Source: Nelumbo lutea (Eukaryota > Streptophyta > Magnoliopsida > Proteales > Nelumbonaceae). Taken from it: a stretch of 64,000 nt of DNA. Under the pieces are notes generated by a model. That model ran no database searches, was not told the DNA's origin, and worked only from the letters and a program-made list of their open reading frames with translations. The stretch spans positions 87,512,076 to 87,576,075 of the forward strand of contig JAKGHH010000002.1 of assembly GCA_022828595.1 (NCBI GenBank), in the 5' to 3' direction. Each line of letters begins with the position of its first letter. Positions within the stretch are counted from its first letter, which is position 1. Positions 11,571-25,100 of the stretch are shown here, piece after piece. Both the position numbers and the translations under genes were made by a program.

Positions 11571-12575
11571 GGTTGAGCCATTCAATTATTTGACACATTA
11601 GTAAGTCACAAGTCAACTATTAATTCAAATTTTCTATTTGTTTTGTATCTCATTTTCATCATTAATATGCTCCATTTTTTATAATATTTTCTATAAATTT
11701 TGTATTTTTATCTATTTTTGTATTTTATTACTTATGTCATCATAGGTTGACCCGTTCGACCCAAGGTTCAAAGTATCGTTACATATCAACCCGTATCGGC
11801 CGATACTTATCGTTCTGGGACCCTTTTGATACGCCCCTATAGTGTGTGTATCGGGGGTCTGAACAGTTCAGGGGATGGAGGGTCCGACTCCCCTGAACCA
11901 GTTTTGAAAAACAATAATATAAAAGTAAAAAAACAAGTATCGAAACGCCTGATACGCTCCTATCAGCGTATCAGGTGTATCGATATTTTGAACTTTGGTT
12001 CGACCCAGTTGGTGGAATGAATGAACCATTTGATCTATTTAGTGGGTAATGGGTCAAATGTTAAAATTTTGCTACTTACCTTTGTATTTCTTTTCCATTT
12101 TCATAATTGAAAAAATTAAACTTATTTTTATTCAATATGATGAACATATAATAGTATTATTATAGATACTTCTCAACTTTCTTAAGAATTCTTATATTTT
12201 CTACAAATGTTTATGTATTATCTATTAATTGTATTTTTATTACTTGATTATGACATCACAGATTGACCCATATGACCCAATTGATTGAACCACCCAACCT
12301 TTTGATCCAATCAATGGGTCACATGTCAAAAATTAATACTTTTTTTTGCATTTTAACCTTTTTTCGTGATTAATAAAAAATAATTCTTATATATGGCACT
12401 TATTTTTTCCTAATATAATGAATATATAATATTAGAGATCTGACATTTTTCTCAGATTTTCTATATTTTCCTATATTTTTTATTTTATATATTTATAATA
12501 TTTTTATTATTTAATTACGACATCATTCATTAATCCATTTGACCTAAATGATTGAACCACTAACCCATCATTTAA
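11571..12575. repeat. Three degenerate tandem units of about 270 bases
   Basis: Similar blocks run at about 11571-12040 (interrupted by a MITE), 12041-12310 and 12311-12575. Each goes from a GGGTCAaATGTtAAAA-like start through long T-rich tracts to a TGACATCA/GACATCAT element, then a TTGACCCAT..GACC-like end and ATTGAACCA. Confidence 0.6.
11764..11997. mobile_element. MITE, 234 bp, 10-base target duplication (Mutator-like)
   Basis: It starts AGGTTCAAAGTATCG and ends CGATATTTTGAACTTTG, an imperfect terminal inverted repeat. GTTCGACCCA flanks it exactly at 11754-11763 and 11998-12007. A duplication of 9-10 bases suggests a Mutator-like element; no transposase is encoded. A relative is at 59615-59843. 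Confidence 0.8.
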
Positions 12576-13299
12576 ACCAAGAAGTGGTCCTATTCTGGGT
12601 TAGTCAAAGGTACACCAAATTGGTGTGGCTCCACTGCCCAATAATTGAGAATTCTAATCCCATCTTGTTCCCATCCTTTCTCATTACATCATGTTACCCA
12701 AACATAGGAATGAAAAACAATCATCATCTAAGCCTGAAAAACAATCATCATCTAAGCCTTATACAAACCACATGAAGTTGGTTACATGAACTTATTCCAC
12801 CATTCTGATTTGTTCCAATAAAAGAAATATATAATCCATGACGATGAGAGTTTGGTAAAAGTTTTTTTGCCAATTATCAACTGGATGAAACCCTTCTTTC
12901 TCAATTTTCTGTTACTATCTTATTTACCATCAAACAAAACATAATCCCAAAAGACTTGTAATGTTTACCATGGCAACGGCCAACATGGCCACCTAATCGG
13001 TTGGCCCATGCAATCAACAAAGGGCTAACAACCATCACATTACATCTCTATGACCCTATTAAGTGCTTTAAATTAATGTTTTCAACCAACCATTGATTCA
13101 GCCCTTTGAACCATTCAAACCATCAGTCGGCCTTGATTCCGGCTCCAATTCTGCTAAAACCCACAGTTTAGTAAAAAATAATTAACTTGGTAAAAAACTG
13201 TCCAACTTGGGTGGTTCACAGCCATTGACCCAGTCACCAGGTCGTAGGTTACACTCCCAATGTATGTGCAAACTTTTAGAGGCCAACTTTGCACTCTAA
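12576..13299. other. Intergenic, nothing but a small tandem duplication
   Basis: AT-rich DNA without coding motifs. A 24-base unit (GAAAAACAATCATCATCTAA then GCCT) is perfectly duplicated at 12712-12735 and 12736-12759. Confidence 0.6.
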
Positions 13300-13572
13300 T
13301 GTCCAATTGAGGTGACTTTTCTTTTTATTTTATTTGTTTATTTTGGGGATTTTTTCGAGATTTATGCATCCCAAAACAAGGAGCTATAGGTGCGTTGCCC
13401 CAATATTTTGCCAAAAAATCCCCTCTTTTGGCCTCAAATTGTAATTTTTTATATCTTTTATAAATAAAAAAATTAAAAGTTGAATTTAAAAACATAAACT
13501 AAATATAAAATAATACATATATTACATGTAGAACATAATTATATATTATTTATTGATAAAATACATATTTAT

Positions 13573-13606
<34 letters not shown>

Positions 13607-13735
13607 GTATTAATTTACATATTGCTTAGGTAGCACAGTCTGACCCATTCGATCTGAACAGTTGAACCGGTGACCCACAACCTGGAGACAAAAACAGTTT
13701 GGCCTCTAAGTCGATTTTTAAAATTTGATTTAAAT
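13300..13735 (+). repeat. Dispersed repeat R1, copy downstream of the gene
   Basis: This stretch aligns with 62098-62390 in the same orientation: TTTATGCATCC-type start, CCTCTTTTGGCCTCAAATT, TATAAATAAAAAAATTAAA, AAATATAAAATAATACATAT, GAACCGGTGACCCA and the end TCTAAG..GATTTTTAAAA. An (AC)n(AT)n microsatellite at about 13573-13607 lies inside this copy. Confidence 0.7.
13573..13607. repeat. (AC)n(AT)n microsatellite
   Basis: Alternating ACACAC passes directly into ATATAT inside repeat R1. Confidence 0.9.
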
Positions 13736-14039
13736 AAGTATCCAACTAAGAGTACTCTGATATTACTTGACAACTAATCACCCACCTCTGGTAAGATGCA
13801 ACCACCAAAAAGAATCTCGGCTAAGTCAAATAACAGAACATAGCAATTAGAAAAAGACAATGCATATATTGCTAGAATCTGGAAATAGAAGCTCAGCAAA
13901 GCTCAGCAAGCAAGGAAAAACTGAAGGCGGAATAAGATACAAACTCAAAATTTCATTCCTTAACAAAATTTGATAGCTACAATAAATTTAAAAATTAAAA
14001 AAAATCATAATTAATACAAACTTTATCGGTCAAAAGAGA

Positions 14040-14120
14040 TTAGTAAGTCGGGATAGAGGCATCTGTCTTAACAGCATAGGCATGAATTCCTCCAGCCACA
14101 TTGAATACCCTCTTGAAGCC
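14040..14120 (-). CDS. STR12: STR12-like exon 8: rhodanese C-terminus and stop
   Basis: The acceptor is ctttgcag. The exon encodes residues 272-297, [20 protein letters not shown] then ASIPTY, and ends in TAA at 14042-14040. The GG.HAY motif and the IPTY end are typical of this rhodanese group. I see no canonical AATAAA on the minus strand in the 300 bases downstream, so the transcript end is not placed. Confidence 0.93.
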   Translation of the reverse strand, partial: GFKRVFNVAGGIHAYAVKTDASIPTY

Positions 14121-17100
14121 CTGCAAAGAGAAATTTGTCAGTCAAATACTTCAAGCATGGACTGTGCAGATAACTACCCTTCGCTCAGTACATGAATGTT
14201 TACACCATTGAGGCTGCATTTGGAAACAATGCAAATAGTGTAAATTCCGGTTCAGGGTAAATTTGCAGTCTGGTTCACTTTTTCCTGTATTTGGCAACAT
14301 TATATTTAAACATTGACAAATGACAGACCAATGCATACTTACATTGATAATAAGATGTAGTAAATTTGCATTCAAGTGGGTTTTTGATTAAAAAATGAAT
14401 AATGCTTTATTGGAATTCATGTTTGAATCCATTACAGCTAAAAGTCTGTTTGGTAAAAAGGTAAAATTGTCAATGCAAAACTAACCCAACTTTGCAATTT
14501 ATATGGACTATTTTACACTCCACATATTTGCATTCACATTTATCGTTTCCAAACACAGCCTAAGTTTGAACTAAACATTACAAGACTGATATAGTACAAG
14601 ATCAGTGAAGCTTCTCAATTATGTTCATTTTCATAGGTAAGAAAACGTTGCCATTTCTGAAGTTCATATGAAGCTACACAAACTCCCTAGACTCCCGCCA
14701 TACTGGCCTTTAGTGTGTTGACCTGTTCATGGGCTGGGCTTCAGGATCAGGTTTACACTGTTTTGGGCTGGGCTTCAAATTTTGACAAAAGCCAAACCTA
14801 AGCCCAGCCCATGAACAGGTCTCAATACCAATTATATGTTACACAATGAAAAATACTATACCAAATAAGATCCTAAAAATGACTCATCACTTCTAGTGAT
14901 ACTTGAAAATTTAACAGTACTTTTTCAGATATACTTCATTTTACCTCCATGGTTATCCAAGATTTCATCCAGATGCCACTTCGTTTTTTTTCTTTTTGTT
15001 GAAAAAGGGATTATTTCATTAATCAACTGGAGTCAGCCATTGTGCAATTACAAAACCAAGAGGACCACAGCTGGGCCAAGCTTAAAAAATGTTGTAGAAC
15101 AGCACATCTCTTTGAAAGTCGGATTATTTTCCATGTAAGCTTACAATGCAAACTCCGTAGGCTTTTTAATCAGAGTAGAAAGCTTTAGGAATATATATAC
15201 ATAACTTCTAATATACAACTTCCAGTCTATTTGGAAACTTAAATTAAAAAAAAAATATTGACTTTGAGCATTTAACTTTGATACTTCTCCAGCAGAAAAA
15301 ATTGAAGGCATGCTAAAGTGACAGCAATGTATAGCCTCCATGCATGGTAACAATTAGAAAACGTACATGGTTGGACCAAGAATGACAACAGGCAGCCTAG
15401 TCTGACTTTAGAACCATGTTGGGCTGGGCTAATAAATCACAACTTTACTGTGTCTTTCTGAATAAAAAGCTATATATTCCACTGAATATTACAAACACTT
15501 GGGAACAATAACAAGGGGTTGTAATTTATAGCAACACCTGTTCAATTTCCATTAATCTATTCTCACCCAACCCAGGTGATTAAAAAATGAAAAACATCAA
15601 CCTTCTTATTTTGGGAACCAACAATATCAGTGACAGTCATAGGTACCGAGGAGAAAAGGACTTGTGGACATGTACAGCCATATAGAAGAGTTGTGTGCTG
15701 ATATTAAACAAAACGCAAAAATCAAAGATGAACGGTTTACCTGTGTCTGCAACCACTTGGCAACCTGTAGCGACCTCACTCCATGGTGACACTGCAATTA
15801 AAAACAAATACCATCAACTATATTAACTGATAATAAAAACCCCTTTGCATAACAGAGCATGTGTTATTTATTAGAGTCTGGATACACATCGATGGGTCCC
15901 AGTTTTCCCAACTATGCTAGAATAAACAAGCATATTTAGATAAAGGACCCCTACCAACAAATCTTGATTGAAACCAGATTTTGCCATCAGAACAAGTTGA
16001 TTTTGAGATACTTCTTAGTATTATCCATCAAATAATTTGCCCCAAGTTGCAAAATGACCAAATTGATCATTTAAGCCAGTGACTTCCATCTAAAATATTA
16101 TATTGAAATTGAATAATGTTAAGAAATAAAGTTAAAGTATCACCAAAATGTTGACATTGCAAATTCTTAGGTGACCAACTGGGTGGGTAGTATACAAACG
16201 TGTGTAACCGAGTTTTGGTCAATAGGAGCACATAGAGCCGAAGATTAGGGCGCTTAATCTGCGCCGAATAGGCCCTAATCATTTATTTTTATTTAGTAAT
16301 GTTCTCTTATATTGCTTAGTTGTTAATAGGCCTAATTCTGTGTTAGACAGTTATGCCCTTAGCCCCAATCAGATTGATGTATCTTTTGACATTTATTGTA
16401 AATGAATAAAGTACATAATTGATTCATGTCATTGTGGTGTGTTTCTATGTAATACCCTTAAACTGGACACTTATGAGACTCATGTTAGTTTAGAATCTTC
16501 ACAACCGTTGGATAGATCTGAGGAGATTTATCCTGCCAAGGCTAACACTGATGTGCCGCCAAATTGGTTGGGGTGGCTTGTCTTAGCTGTCGGGGTGAGA
16601 CATGAGGTACATGTAATGTGGGTTTTCCTGAAACCCTAAACCAGACCAAATTCCAGTATTTCCCTGGACCTTGGAGATAGATGGGCAAAACTGAAATGTT
16701 ACACCTGACCCCTAGACTCGATTATGATACTGCACTAGGTGCCGGATTGAACTGTCTTTGATGTGCCAATCAGTGAGATCCTTAGAGGGGGTCAAAACCT
16801 GGGTATGTTGGGACAATCCGAGAATTCATCTGAGTGGGTGATCATAGTGACAGGATCAGCCCCTTTGTCAGACAAAGTGAACGATCGGGGATGCAATCTC
16901 TCCGATGGAAACCTAAATTGCCAGCAATTGATTTCAATGGTTGAAATTTGTTCTGCAAAATATATTTATATAGAGATATACATACATATATATATATATA
17001 TATTACGGTTTCAAAATATTTGCAAAATGTTTTAATTCCCGGGATCCATGTGAGTAGAGAGTGCAACACTGTTCCTTGCAGCCGAGGGGGAGGTCCTCTC

Positions 17101-20100
17101 TTGTCAGGCAGTGTTTGATCATTATGGGTTGAGAGATTAATTGTAAGACCATTAAGGGTAATACCTGATGGGATAATCTTTCATCTACCCACAGTCCTTG
17201 GGTTTTCATAAGGTGGCTGGACCCAATGACCATTTAGTGTAAATGTTGGGCCCATTAAGAGCCCATGGTGATGGACTCAAGGGTTCACTGTCTCCTACAA
17301 TGAATTCGGCCAGGCCTTGTAACAAAGGCTGGGCTGAACCCATGTGGCTGATATGTAAATCAATGTTAGGGTCCCACGCCATACAAAGAGAGCCAACTTG
17401 GCAGTAGGTTAAAGAGTAACTGAGCACATAAGCTTAATGGGCCTAAGGCCTAATTCGAATTGGGCTTAAGTTAGTTAGTTAAAAGGGGGCGAATTCAGTT
17501 TTAAACTGATTAGGATTAGCTGAAGGATAAGATAAGTCTTATCAATTTAAGAGTCCAGATCCAACTATAAGATTTGGATTAGGAAACTCCTTCCTAATTA
17601 GATTAGGAGGCGGATCCAGAGAAGGCTATAAATAGGGGGCGAATTCTTTAGATTTTACACAACAACAAATTGCAGAATTCTTCCCAGTTATTGCCGCCCC
17701 TACCTAGTTCGATCTCCACTTGTGGATCCGATCAAAGAGAGTTCTTGATATTGTTTCTTGGTAGAAGAAGCAATCTGAAGTGGTGCTCATCAGCCCCCAG
17801 CCCTTGATTGATTCTTGTTGAAGAATTCAGGTTCTTGCTGAAGAACCATCCTACTGATCCTGCTTCACTACACATTGTGTCATCTTTAGTGGAAATGGGT
17901 TTTGGTCTTCTCTTTGGGCGTGAACACCTATGTTGGGAGTTATTGTTACTTTGTATCAGATATATCCCTCACTTCTCTTTTGGTTTCAGATCTGGTCCAG
18001 CTTTGGATTCAAGAACGAAACTTGAAAATGCGATTTTCTAAATTAGGGAATACGATTCCCGGATGGGAGAGAGAAATTTTTTGAAATTTCGCCCAACCTT
18101 CCTGCAGGGTTCAGCCATCCATTCGATGGATCTCCCATCCCTTCATTCTGATGGGTTTGTTAACCATTTTTCTTAATTTCTTTTAAGTGATGAGCTGGCC
18201 ACCCACTTGAGGGAAGATCTATAATTAGTCTTGATTAAACAAGTTTAATAAAAGATTAGAGAGATAGGAGAGAGAACTTTCTCCTCCCTTTCTTTTCCAT
18301 CTTCTTCTTCTCTCTACTGTTTTCTTCTCTTTTCTCCTTCCTTTTTCTTGCTGAAAGTTGAGAATTATTTACAAATTTATTGATCTGAATCACATCTTAG
18401 TATCAGAGCACCTCTTCCTTTTTCCACCTTTTTTTCCTTTTTTTTTCCATGCACCCTTCGATTAGAAGAGTGTATGGAGAGATGAGTTGCTGATTGTTCA
18501 AAGAACTTTTGTGCCTAGTTGGTAGAGGGTTTGGGGAGAGAGTCTGGCTATAGATTGCCAAGAAAGTGAAGTTGCTGATTTTTTGCCCAAAACCCTAGCC
18601 GACTAGAGAGTTTATAGTTACACTATCTGTGGATGACTTCAGCTAGGAGGAGAAGAGTGTGGCTATCTACTATTCGATGTTGAAGTCACTATGGCAGGAG
18701 ATAGATGTTATGAAAGCATTTGTATGGGAAAGTACAAAAAATGTAGAAACTTTTAGGAAATTTGTGGAAAGAAACAAGGTGTTTGAGTTCCTTATAGGAC
18801 TTAATCCTGAATTTGATAAAACAAGGCAAAATATCCTGGCCAAGGATGAAGTGTTACATTCTCAGGCATACTCTATGGTGAGCAGTGAAGAGAGCAGGCG
18901 ACACGTACAGCTATAGACCCCCTCCTCCAGAACATTTTACACATTTTGGAATAAAACCAAAGGGGCTAAATGAAAAAAAGGAGGTGATATGTGAATGCTG
19001 CAAGAAGCCTTAACATACTAAGGATTCTTGTTGGAAGCTTCATCTAGATCTTTTTCCTGAGAGGTTTCAGAACAACAACAACTTTAAGAAGGGTGGTCAG
19101 TCTGGAAAACCCAAGAATGCAAATGTCGCTACAATATCTGAATGTGAAGAAAAATTTGTTGTGGAACAGTTGGCAGCAGTGAAGGCAGAATTTAAGAGAT
19201 ATGGGAAGTTGATAAACCACTTGCAGTCTACTATTGCATCTTCCTCCTCAGGCACCCCCTCTACATCCGCTTTTGCCCATTCAGGTATTCATGCTTCTAC
19301 AAATCATGCTACAACCTCAGGTAATCGTAGAATTCCTTGGATCATAGATTTTGGTGCATCATACCATATGACTAGCATACCCAACCTTTTTTGTTCATAC
19401 CAGCTCCTCTCGAGTAGAGAGAAGATTTCTCTTGCCAATGGGCCTCTTGTTCCCATCTCTGGCAAGGGGAATATTAAAGCCTCTAATTCACTTGTATTAT
19501 CCCCTGTCCTTCCTGTTCCCAAACTTAGCACTAACCTTTTATCTATTAGTAGTTTAATAAAATCAATGAATTGCAGCATAACCTTCTTTCCTACTTATTG
19601 TGTTTTTCAGGACCTGAAGTCTCAGAGGACGATTGGGAGTGGCCATGAGGCGAATGGAATATACTTGTTGGATGTCTCTGATCAAAGTCCTAGATTACCT
19701 AGTGGAGTAGCTTTAGAGTTTGTTTTATCAGAGTCAGTTAATAGAGTCTTGATATGTCATTTCAGATTTGGTCATTTGTCTTTTTCAGCTTTGAGTCATT
19801 TGTTTCTAGAAATGTTTAAAGGAATATCCCTATCGAGTCTTCATTGTGAGTCAGGTGAACTTGCAAAACATTGTAGACAATCTCTTTCAATGAGTAATAA
19901 AAGATTTGTTTCTCCTTTCCATATTGTGCACTCTGATGTGTGGGGGCCATATCATTTACCTGATATGGGGGGTTACAACTATTTCATTCTTTTCATTGAT
20001 GATTTCTCTCGTTACACCTGGATTTACCTTATGAAATCCCGAGATGAAGTACCAAATATTGTACAAAAATTTCATGAACTTATACTTACCCAGTTTAACA

Positions 20101-22128
20101 CTCGGATCAAAATATTCCGATTTGACAATGCAAAGGAATATTTTGAGAGGAGTCTTTCCTCCTATTTTGATACCTTCGGAGTTATTCATTAAAGTTCTTA
20201 TTCCTACACTCCTCAACAAAATGGAGTGGCGGAAAGGAAGAACAGGCATGTGGTTGAGGTTGCGAGGAGCCACCTTTTTGCTTGCCATGTTCCTATTAAG
20301 TTTTGGGGTGATGCTGTACTTTCTACATACTTGATAAACCAAATGCCTTCTCGGGCTTTGGGGTTAAAACTCCCTTTAGCTTGCTTTTCCCAAATGAGGA
20401 TCTCTTCTCTTCCTCTCAAGGTGTTTGGGTGCACTTTCTATGTTCATGTTCATAGTCATCAAAGACAAGTTTGAGCCTAAAGCACACAAGTGTCTTTTTG
20501 GGATATGCCTCCACACAAAAGGGGTACTGCTGTTTTGATCCGGTTCGTGGCACTCGCTTTGTTTCTAGAGATGTCACATTTGCAGAGTCTGTTCCTTTCT
20601 TTGGTACTTCTCTTGAAGGGGGGCATTAAGAGGAATTGTTTGCATTTTCACCATCTGTTCCTCTTTCAATTCCCATTGAATCTTTTATAGAGTCTCCTCC
20701 AATCGAGTCGTCTATCCTTTCTCCCCCTCCTCCTGCTGACCCCCCTACTTTTTCTTCCCATCCTATTATCCAGAGGTGGTACTAGAGACAAAGACTCGGA
20801 GACATGCAAGTTGTTTCCACGCCTTCATATGTGCCTCTTGCTCCTCCCATCACTAATGAGGTAACATGTCAGCCCTCTTCTACCACTTTGGATACCTTCC
20901 CTGACCTTGATCTCCCTATTGGCCTTTGCAAAGGCAAACGGAAATATACAACTCATTGCATTTCCGAACACCTGTCCTACAACCTTCTTTCCCCTTCCTA
21001 CTATTCCTTCATTGCCTCTGTTTCCACACATGTGACTCTCAGATCTGTCTCAGATGCCTTGTCCAAACCAGAATGGAGGGATGCTATGATGAATGAACTA
21101 GATCCTTTGTATAAGAACAATACTTGGGAAATTGTGGATTTGCTTGAGGGAAAGGAACCGGTTGGCTGTAAGTGGGTGTTCACTATTAAGTATCATTCTG
21201 ATGGTACTGTTGAGAGATATAAGCCCGTTTGGTTGCTAAAGGATATACTCAGATGTATGGTATTGACTACTTAGAAACTTTTGCCCCAGTAGCCAAGATG
21301 ACTTCAATTCAAGTTTTGCTAGTTTTTGATTGTCCTCTTCACCAATTTGATGTAAAGAATGCTTTTTTGAATGGGGACCTACATGAAAAGGTTTATATGT
21401 CTTTACCTCTAGGGGTGTATGGGAAGGAGATGCAAGGAAAGGTCTGTAAACTGAAGAATCTCTTTATGGCCTTAAGCAATCTCCTAGAGCATGGTTTGAC
21501 AAATTTCGAGTTGTTCTTGTTGCTTTTGGGTACACACTGACTCAGTGTTAGATAGTGTATGCCCTAAGCTCCAATCAGATTGATGTACTTAATGACATTT
21601 ATTGTAAATGAATGAAAGTACATAATTGATTCATGTGTTTTGGTGTGTTTCTGTGTAATACCCTTAAACTGGACACTTATGAAACTCGTGTTGGTTTAGA
21701 ATCTTCACAGCCGTTGGATAGATCTGGAGAGATTTATCCTGCCAAGGTGAGACCTGAGGTACATGCAGTGTGGGTTTTCTTGAAACCCTGAGCCAGACCA
21801 AAATTCTAGTATTGCCCTGGACCATGGAGATAGATGGGCAAAACTGAAATGTTACACCTGACCCCTAGACTCGATTATGATACTGCACTAGGTGCCGGAT
21901 TGGGCTGTCTTTGATGTGCCAATCAGTGAGATTCTTAGAGGGGGTCAAAACCTGGGTATGTTGGGACAATCCGAGAATTCATCTGAGTGGGTGATCATAG
22001 TGACAGGATCAGCCCCTTTGTCAGACAAAGTGAATGATCGGGGATGCAATCTCTCGTATGGAAACCTAAATTGCCAGCAATTGATTTCAATGGTTGAAAT
22101 TTGTTCTGCCAAATGTATTTATATAGAG

Positions 22129-22159
<31 letters not shown>

Positions 22160-25100
22160 TTACGGTTTCAAAATGTTTGCAAAAGGTTTTAATTCCCGGG
22201 ATCCATGTGAGTAGAGAGTGCAACACTGTTCCTTGCAGCTGAGGGGGAGGTCCTCTCTTGTCAGGCAGTGTTTGATCATTATGGGTTGAGAGATTAAGTG
22301 TAAGACCATTGAGGGTAATACCTGATGGGCTAATCTTGCATCTGCCCACAGTCCTTAGGTTTTCATAAGGTGGCTGGACCCAAGGACCATTTAGTGTAAA
22401 TGCTGGGCCCATTAAGAGTCCATAGTGATGAACTCCAGGGGTTCACTGTCTTTTACAGTGAATTCGACCAAGCCTTATAATAAAGGCTAAGTTGAACCCA
22501 TGTGGCTGAAATGTAGATCAATGTTTGGGTCCCATGCCATATGTTGGAATAATGTTAGAATAACTTAGTTGCATTTGTTAGGGCCTGTTTGTCTAATTAA
22601 AGTGTTTTTTTATTTCGTTTTTTATTTCTGTTATGTCTGTTATTGTACTCAGGGGCACAAGGGTCTTTTCCCTTGTTATTTCTGTCGCCCTATACATATT
22701 AAATAAACACTGGCGCCGCTAGTACTGTTGCATTGCAAACTCTTCTCTTCTCTTCTCTTCTCTTCTCTTCTCTCCTCTTTCACCTATCTCTGGCCGGCTA
22801 CACTGCCAAGATGGTATCAGAGTAGGAATACTGATTAAAAGAGAGCAGGTCGATCAACCCTACTGTCAAGAGAAGATCAATCAACCCTACTACAGGCTAG
22901 CAGAAAGGAAATCTGATTCTGGACTACAGGATAGCTACGACTGGTACAGTTCTTCCTCTATTTTTCTCCTCTTTACTCTCCCTGATCATGGGCCAAGTGA
23001 AAACCCTATGAATCTGGGGCGGCTGAATGCTATCGAACCTGTGTAACCCTAGTTGTCTTGGATCGTGTGATCCTGTTGATGTGTTAAGACAACTGTAGGT
23101 CAATGCTGACTTGTCCTCTCAATGGTTTGAGTTGACTATAAGCAAGAAGGATCTCTCTTGCTGATTAGTGGCTGTTAGCCATTCTAGAATTCTGATAGGC
23201 AGGTCTGAAACTGCCGAATATTATCTCAGTTTTGTCCAGAATTTGGTATGGTTTGTGCACAATCTGGTTGGTAAACCCTAGTGTGGGTGTGAACTGAGTG
23301 GAGCATTGCTTTGTGGAGTAAGGAGGGGTCCTAAATCCGGTGTGTGGGACTGAGTAACTGCTTGACCATGTCGACTGAGAATTCTGCTACTTCAGAAATC
23401 TCAGGGAGCCACAATGGAGTGAGTGGGGGAATGGATATGAGCTTTCCCATGGCTGTCATTCCCTTTGATGGTCTGAATTACCTTGAGTGGTCTAGGGGTA
23501 TAAAACTCTACATCACTGCTAGGGGGCGAATAGGATACATCAATGGGAGAGTAAAGGAACCGAAGTATGGAAGTGTTGAGCATGATAGGTGGGACCAAGA
23601 GAACAGTATGGTGATGTCTTGGCTCTTGGTTTCAATGCTGCCACAAGTAAGGAAGACCTTTATGTGGGCTGAAACTGCTTGTGAGATATGGGAACAAGCG
23701 AAGTCCACTTATTCAGAACAAAGACACTATGCCAAGATATATCAACTACAAGCTGAATCTTCTACTTGCAAGCAGGGGGAGAGGAGTCTCTCGATGTACT
23801 ATTCTGATTTGACATCAATATGGAAAGAACTTGATCACTATCAGAATGTGAATTGTAAGTGTGATGAAGATGCAAAAGCCTATAAGTCACTTGTATCACA
23901 GCAACACGTGTTTGCCTTTCTCCTAGGGCTGAATCAGTCATATGAGTCCATCAGGGTACAGATCTTGGGTAGTAAAGACTTGCCATCAGTCCAGGAGGTG
24001 TATGCCTTGGTGCAGTCAGAAGATAGCAGAAGAAGTGTGATGAATGGTGTAGAAGGGGAGTCAGTTGCCCTAGCGGTCCGGGGAAATTCAGATACAAATG
24101 TCGGAGGTGGTTTTAAAAGGGGTGACACTCAGAAAAAAACAGAAGATAAAAGCAAGCTTTGGTGCACTCACTGCCAGAAGACACGACACACTAAAGATAC
24201 ATGCTGGGATCTCCATGGAAAACCTAAATGGGCACAGGATTTGGGTAAGAAGTCAGCACCGGATCAAGGCAAGAAACCAGGCCAACAGAATCAAAGAAGG
24301 TATAACTCAGCTAATCTGGCATCGACAGAGACTAGTCCTTCCGTAACTCAGGAGAGACATCCCGGTTCTGACCCTAAGGAAGATATTATCAATTCCTTCC
24401 GTGAACATTTGGAATTGTATGGTAGGACTCTCCGCCAGGTGGATTCTGGGCCTACTCCTACCTCATTTGCATCTACATCAGGTAATGCCACAGCCTTCCA
24501 TGTGTCATCTCATACTACTGGTTCACCTTGGATTATTGACTCCGGAGCCTCAAATCACATGACCGGTAAGTCAAATTTGTTCCAGACATATAAACCTTCT
24601 CTCTGGGAGAGATAAGGTAAGACTGGCAGATGGTTCTTTTTCTACCATAGCTGGCCGAGGCACCATATCTCTCCCACTTGGCCTTACTCTTCCAAATGTC
24701 CTACATGTTCCGAAATTACCTATTAATTTGTTGTCCATTAGTAGTATTACTCACTCTTTGAACTGCTCAGTCACTTTTTTTCCGTCTTCATGTGTGTTTC
24801 AGGATTTGACCTCGGGGAAGACGATTGGTAGAGGAAGCATGGTGGATGGTCTCTACGTGTTGGAGAATAATGCTGGTCTAGTGGCGACTGAGTCCACAAG
24901 TTCGGCGAGTGAGAGTCAGGCCTATTTATGGCATAGTCGTTTAGGTCATCTTTCTTTTGAGTCGTTAAAAGTTATGTTCCCAAAGATTTTTGAGTCCTTG
25001 TCAATGAGTCAGTTACAGTGTCAAACTTGTCAGTTGAGTAAGCATTGTAGAAGCTCTTTACCTTTAAGAAATAAAAGATCTGAATTTCCATTTCATATTG

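Larger units (their letters stand above)
16250..21545 (+). mobile_element. Copia element C: 5' LTR to RT, interrupted and truncated
   Basis: The 5' LTR is split: about 16250-16340 and 18151-18397, with solo LTR B between. The parts match the LTR at 41862-42164 (TTTTATTTAGTAATGTTCTC, then TTTAAGTGATGA.CTGG, then TTGATCTGAATCACATCT). The first LTR bases cannot be aligned, so its left end is approximate. A primer-binding site follows, then gag, protease, integrase and RT, ending abruptly at 21545 where copia E starts. The same family provides D and H. Confidence 0.8.

Noticed and set aside
12548..12775. 75-codon frame with duplicated NNHHLSL
   Set aside because: The peptide repeat reflects a 24-base DNA duplication in intergenic DNA; no homology or splice signals.
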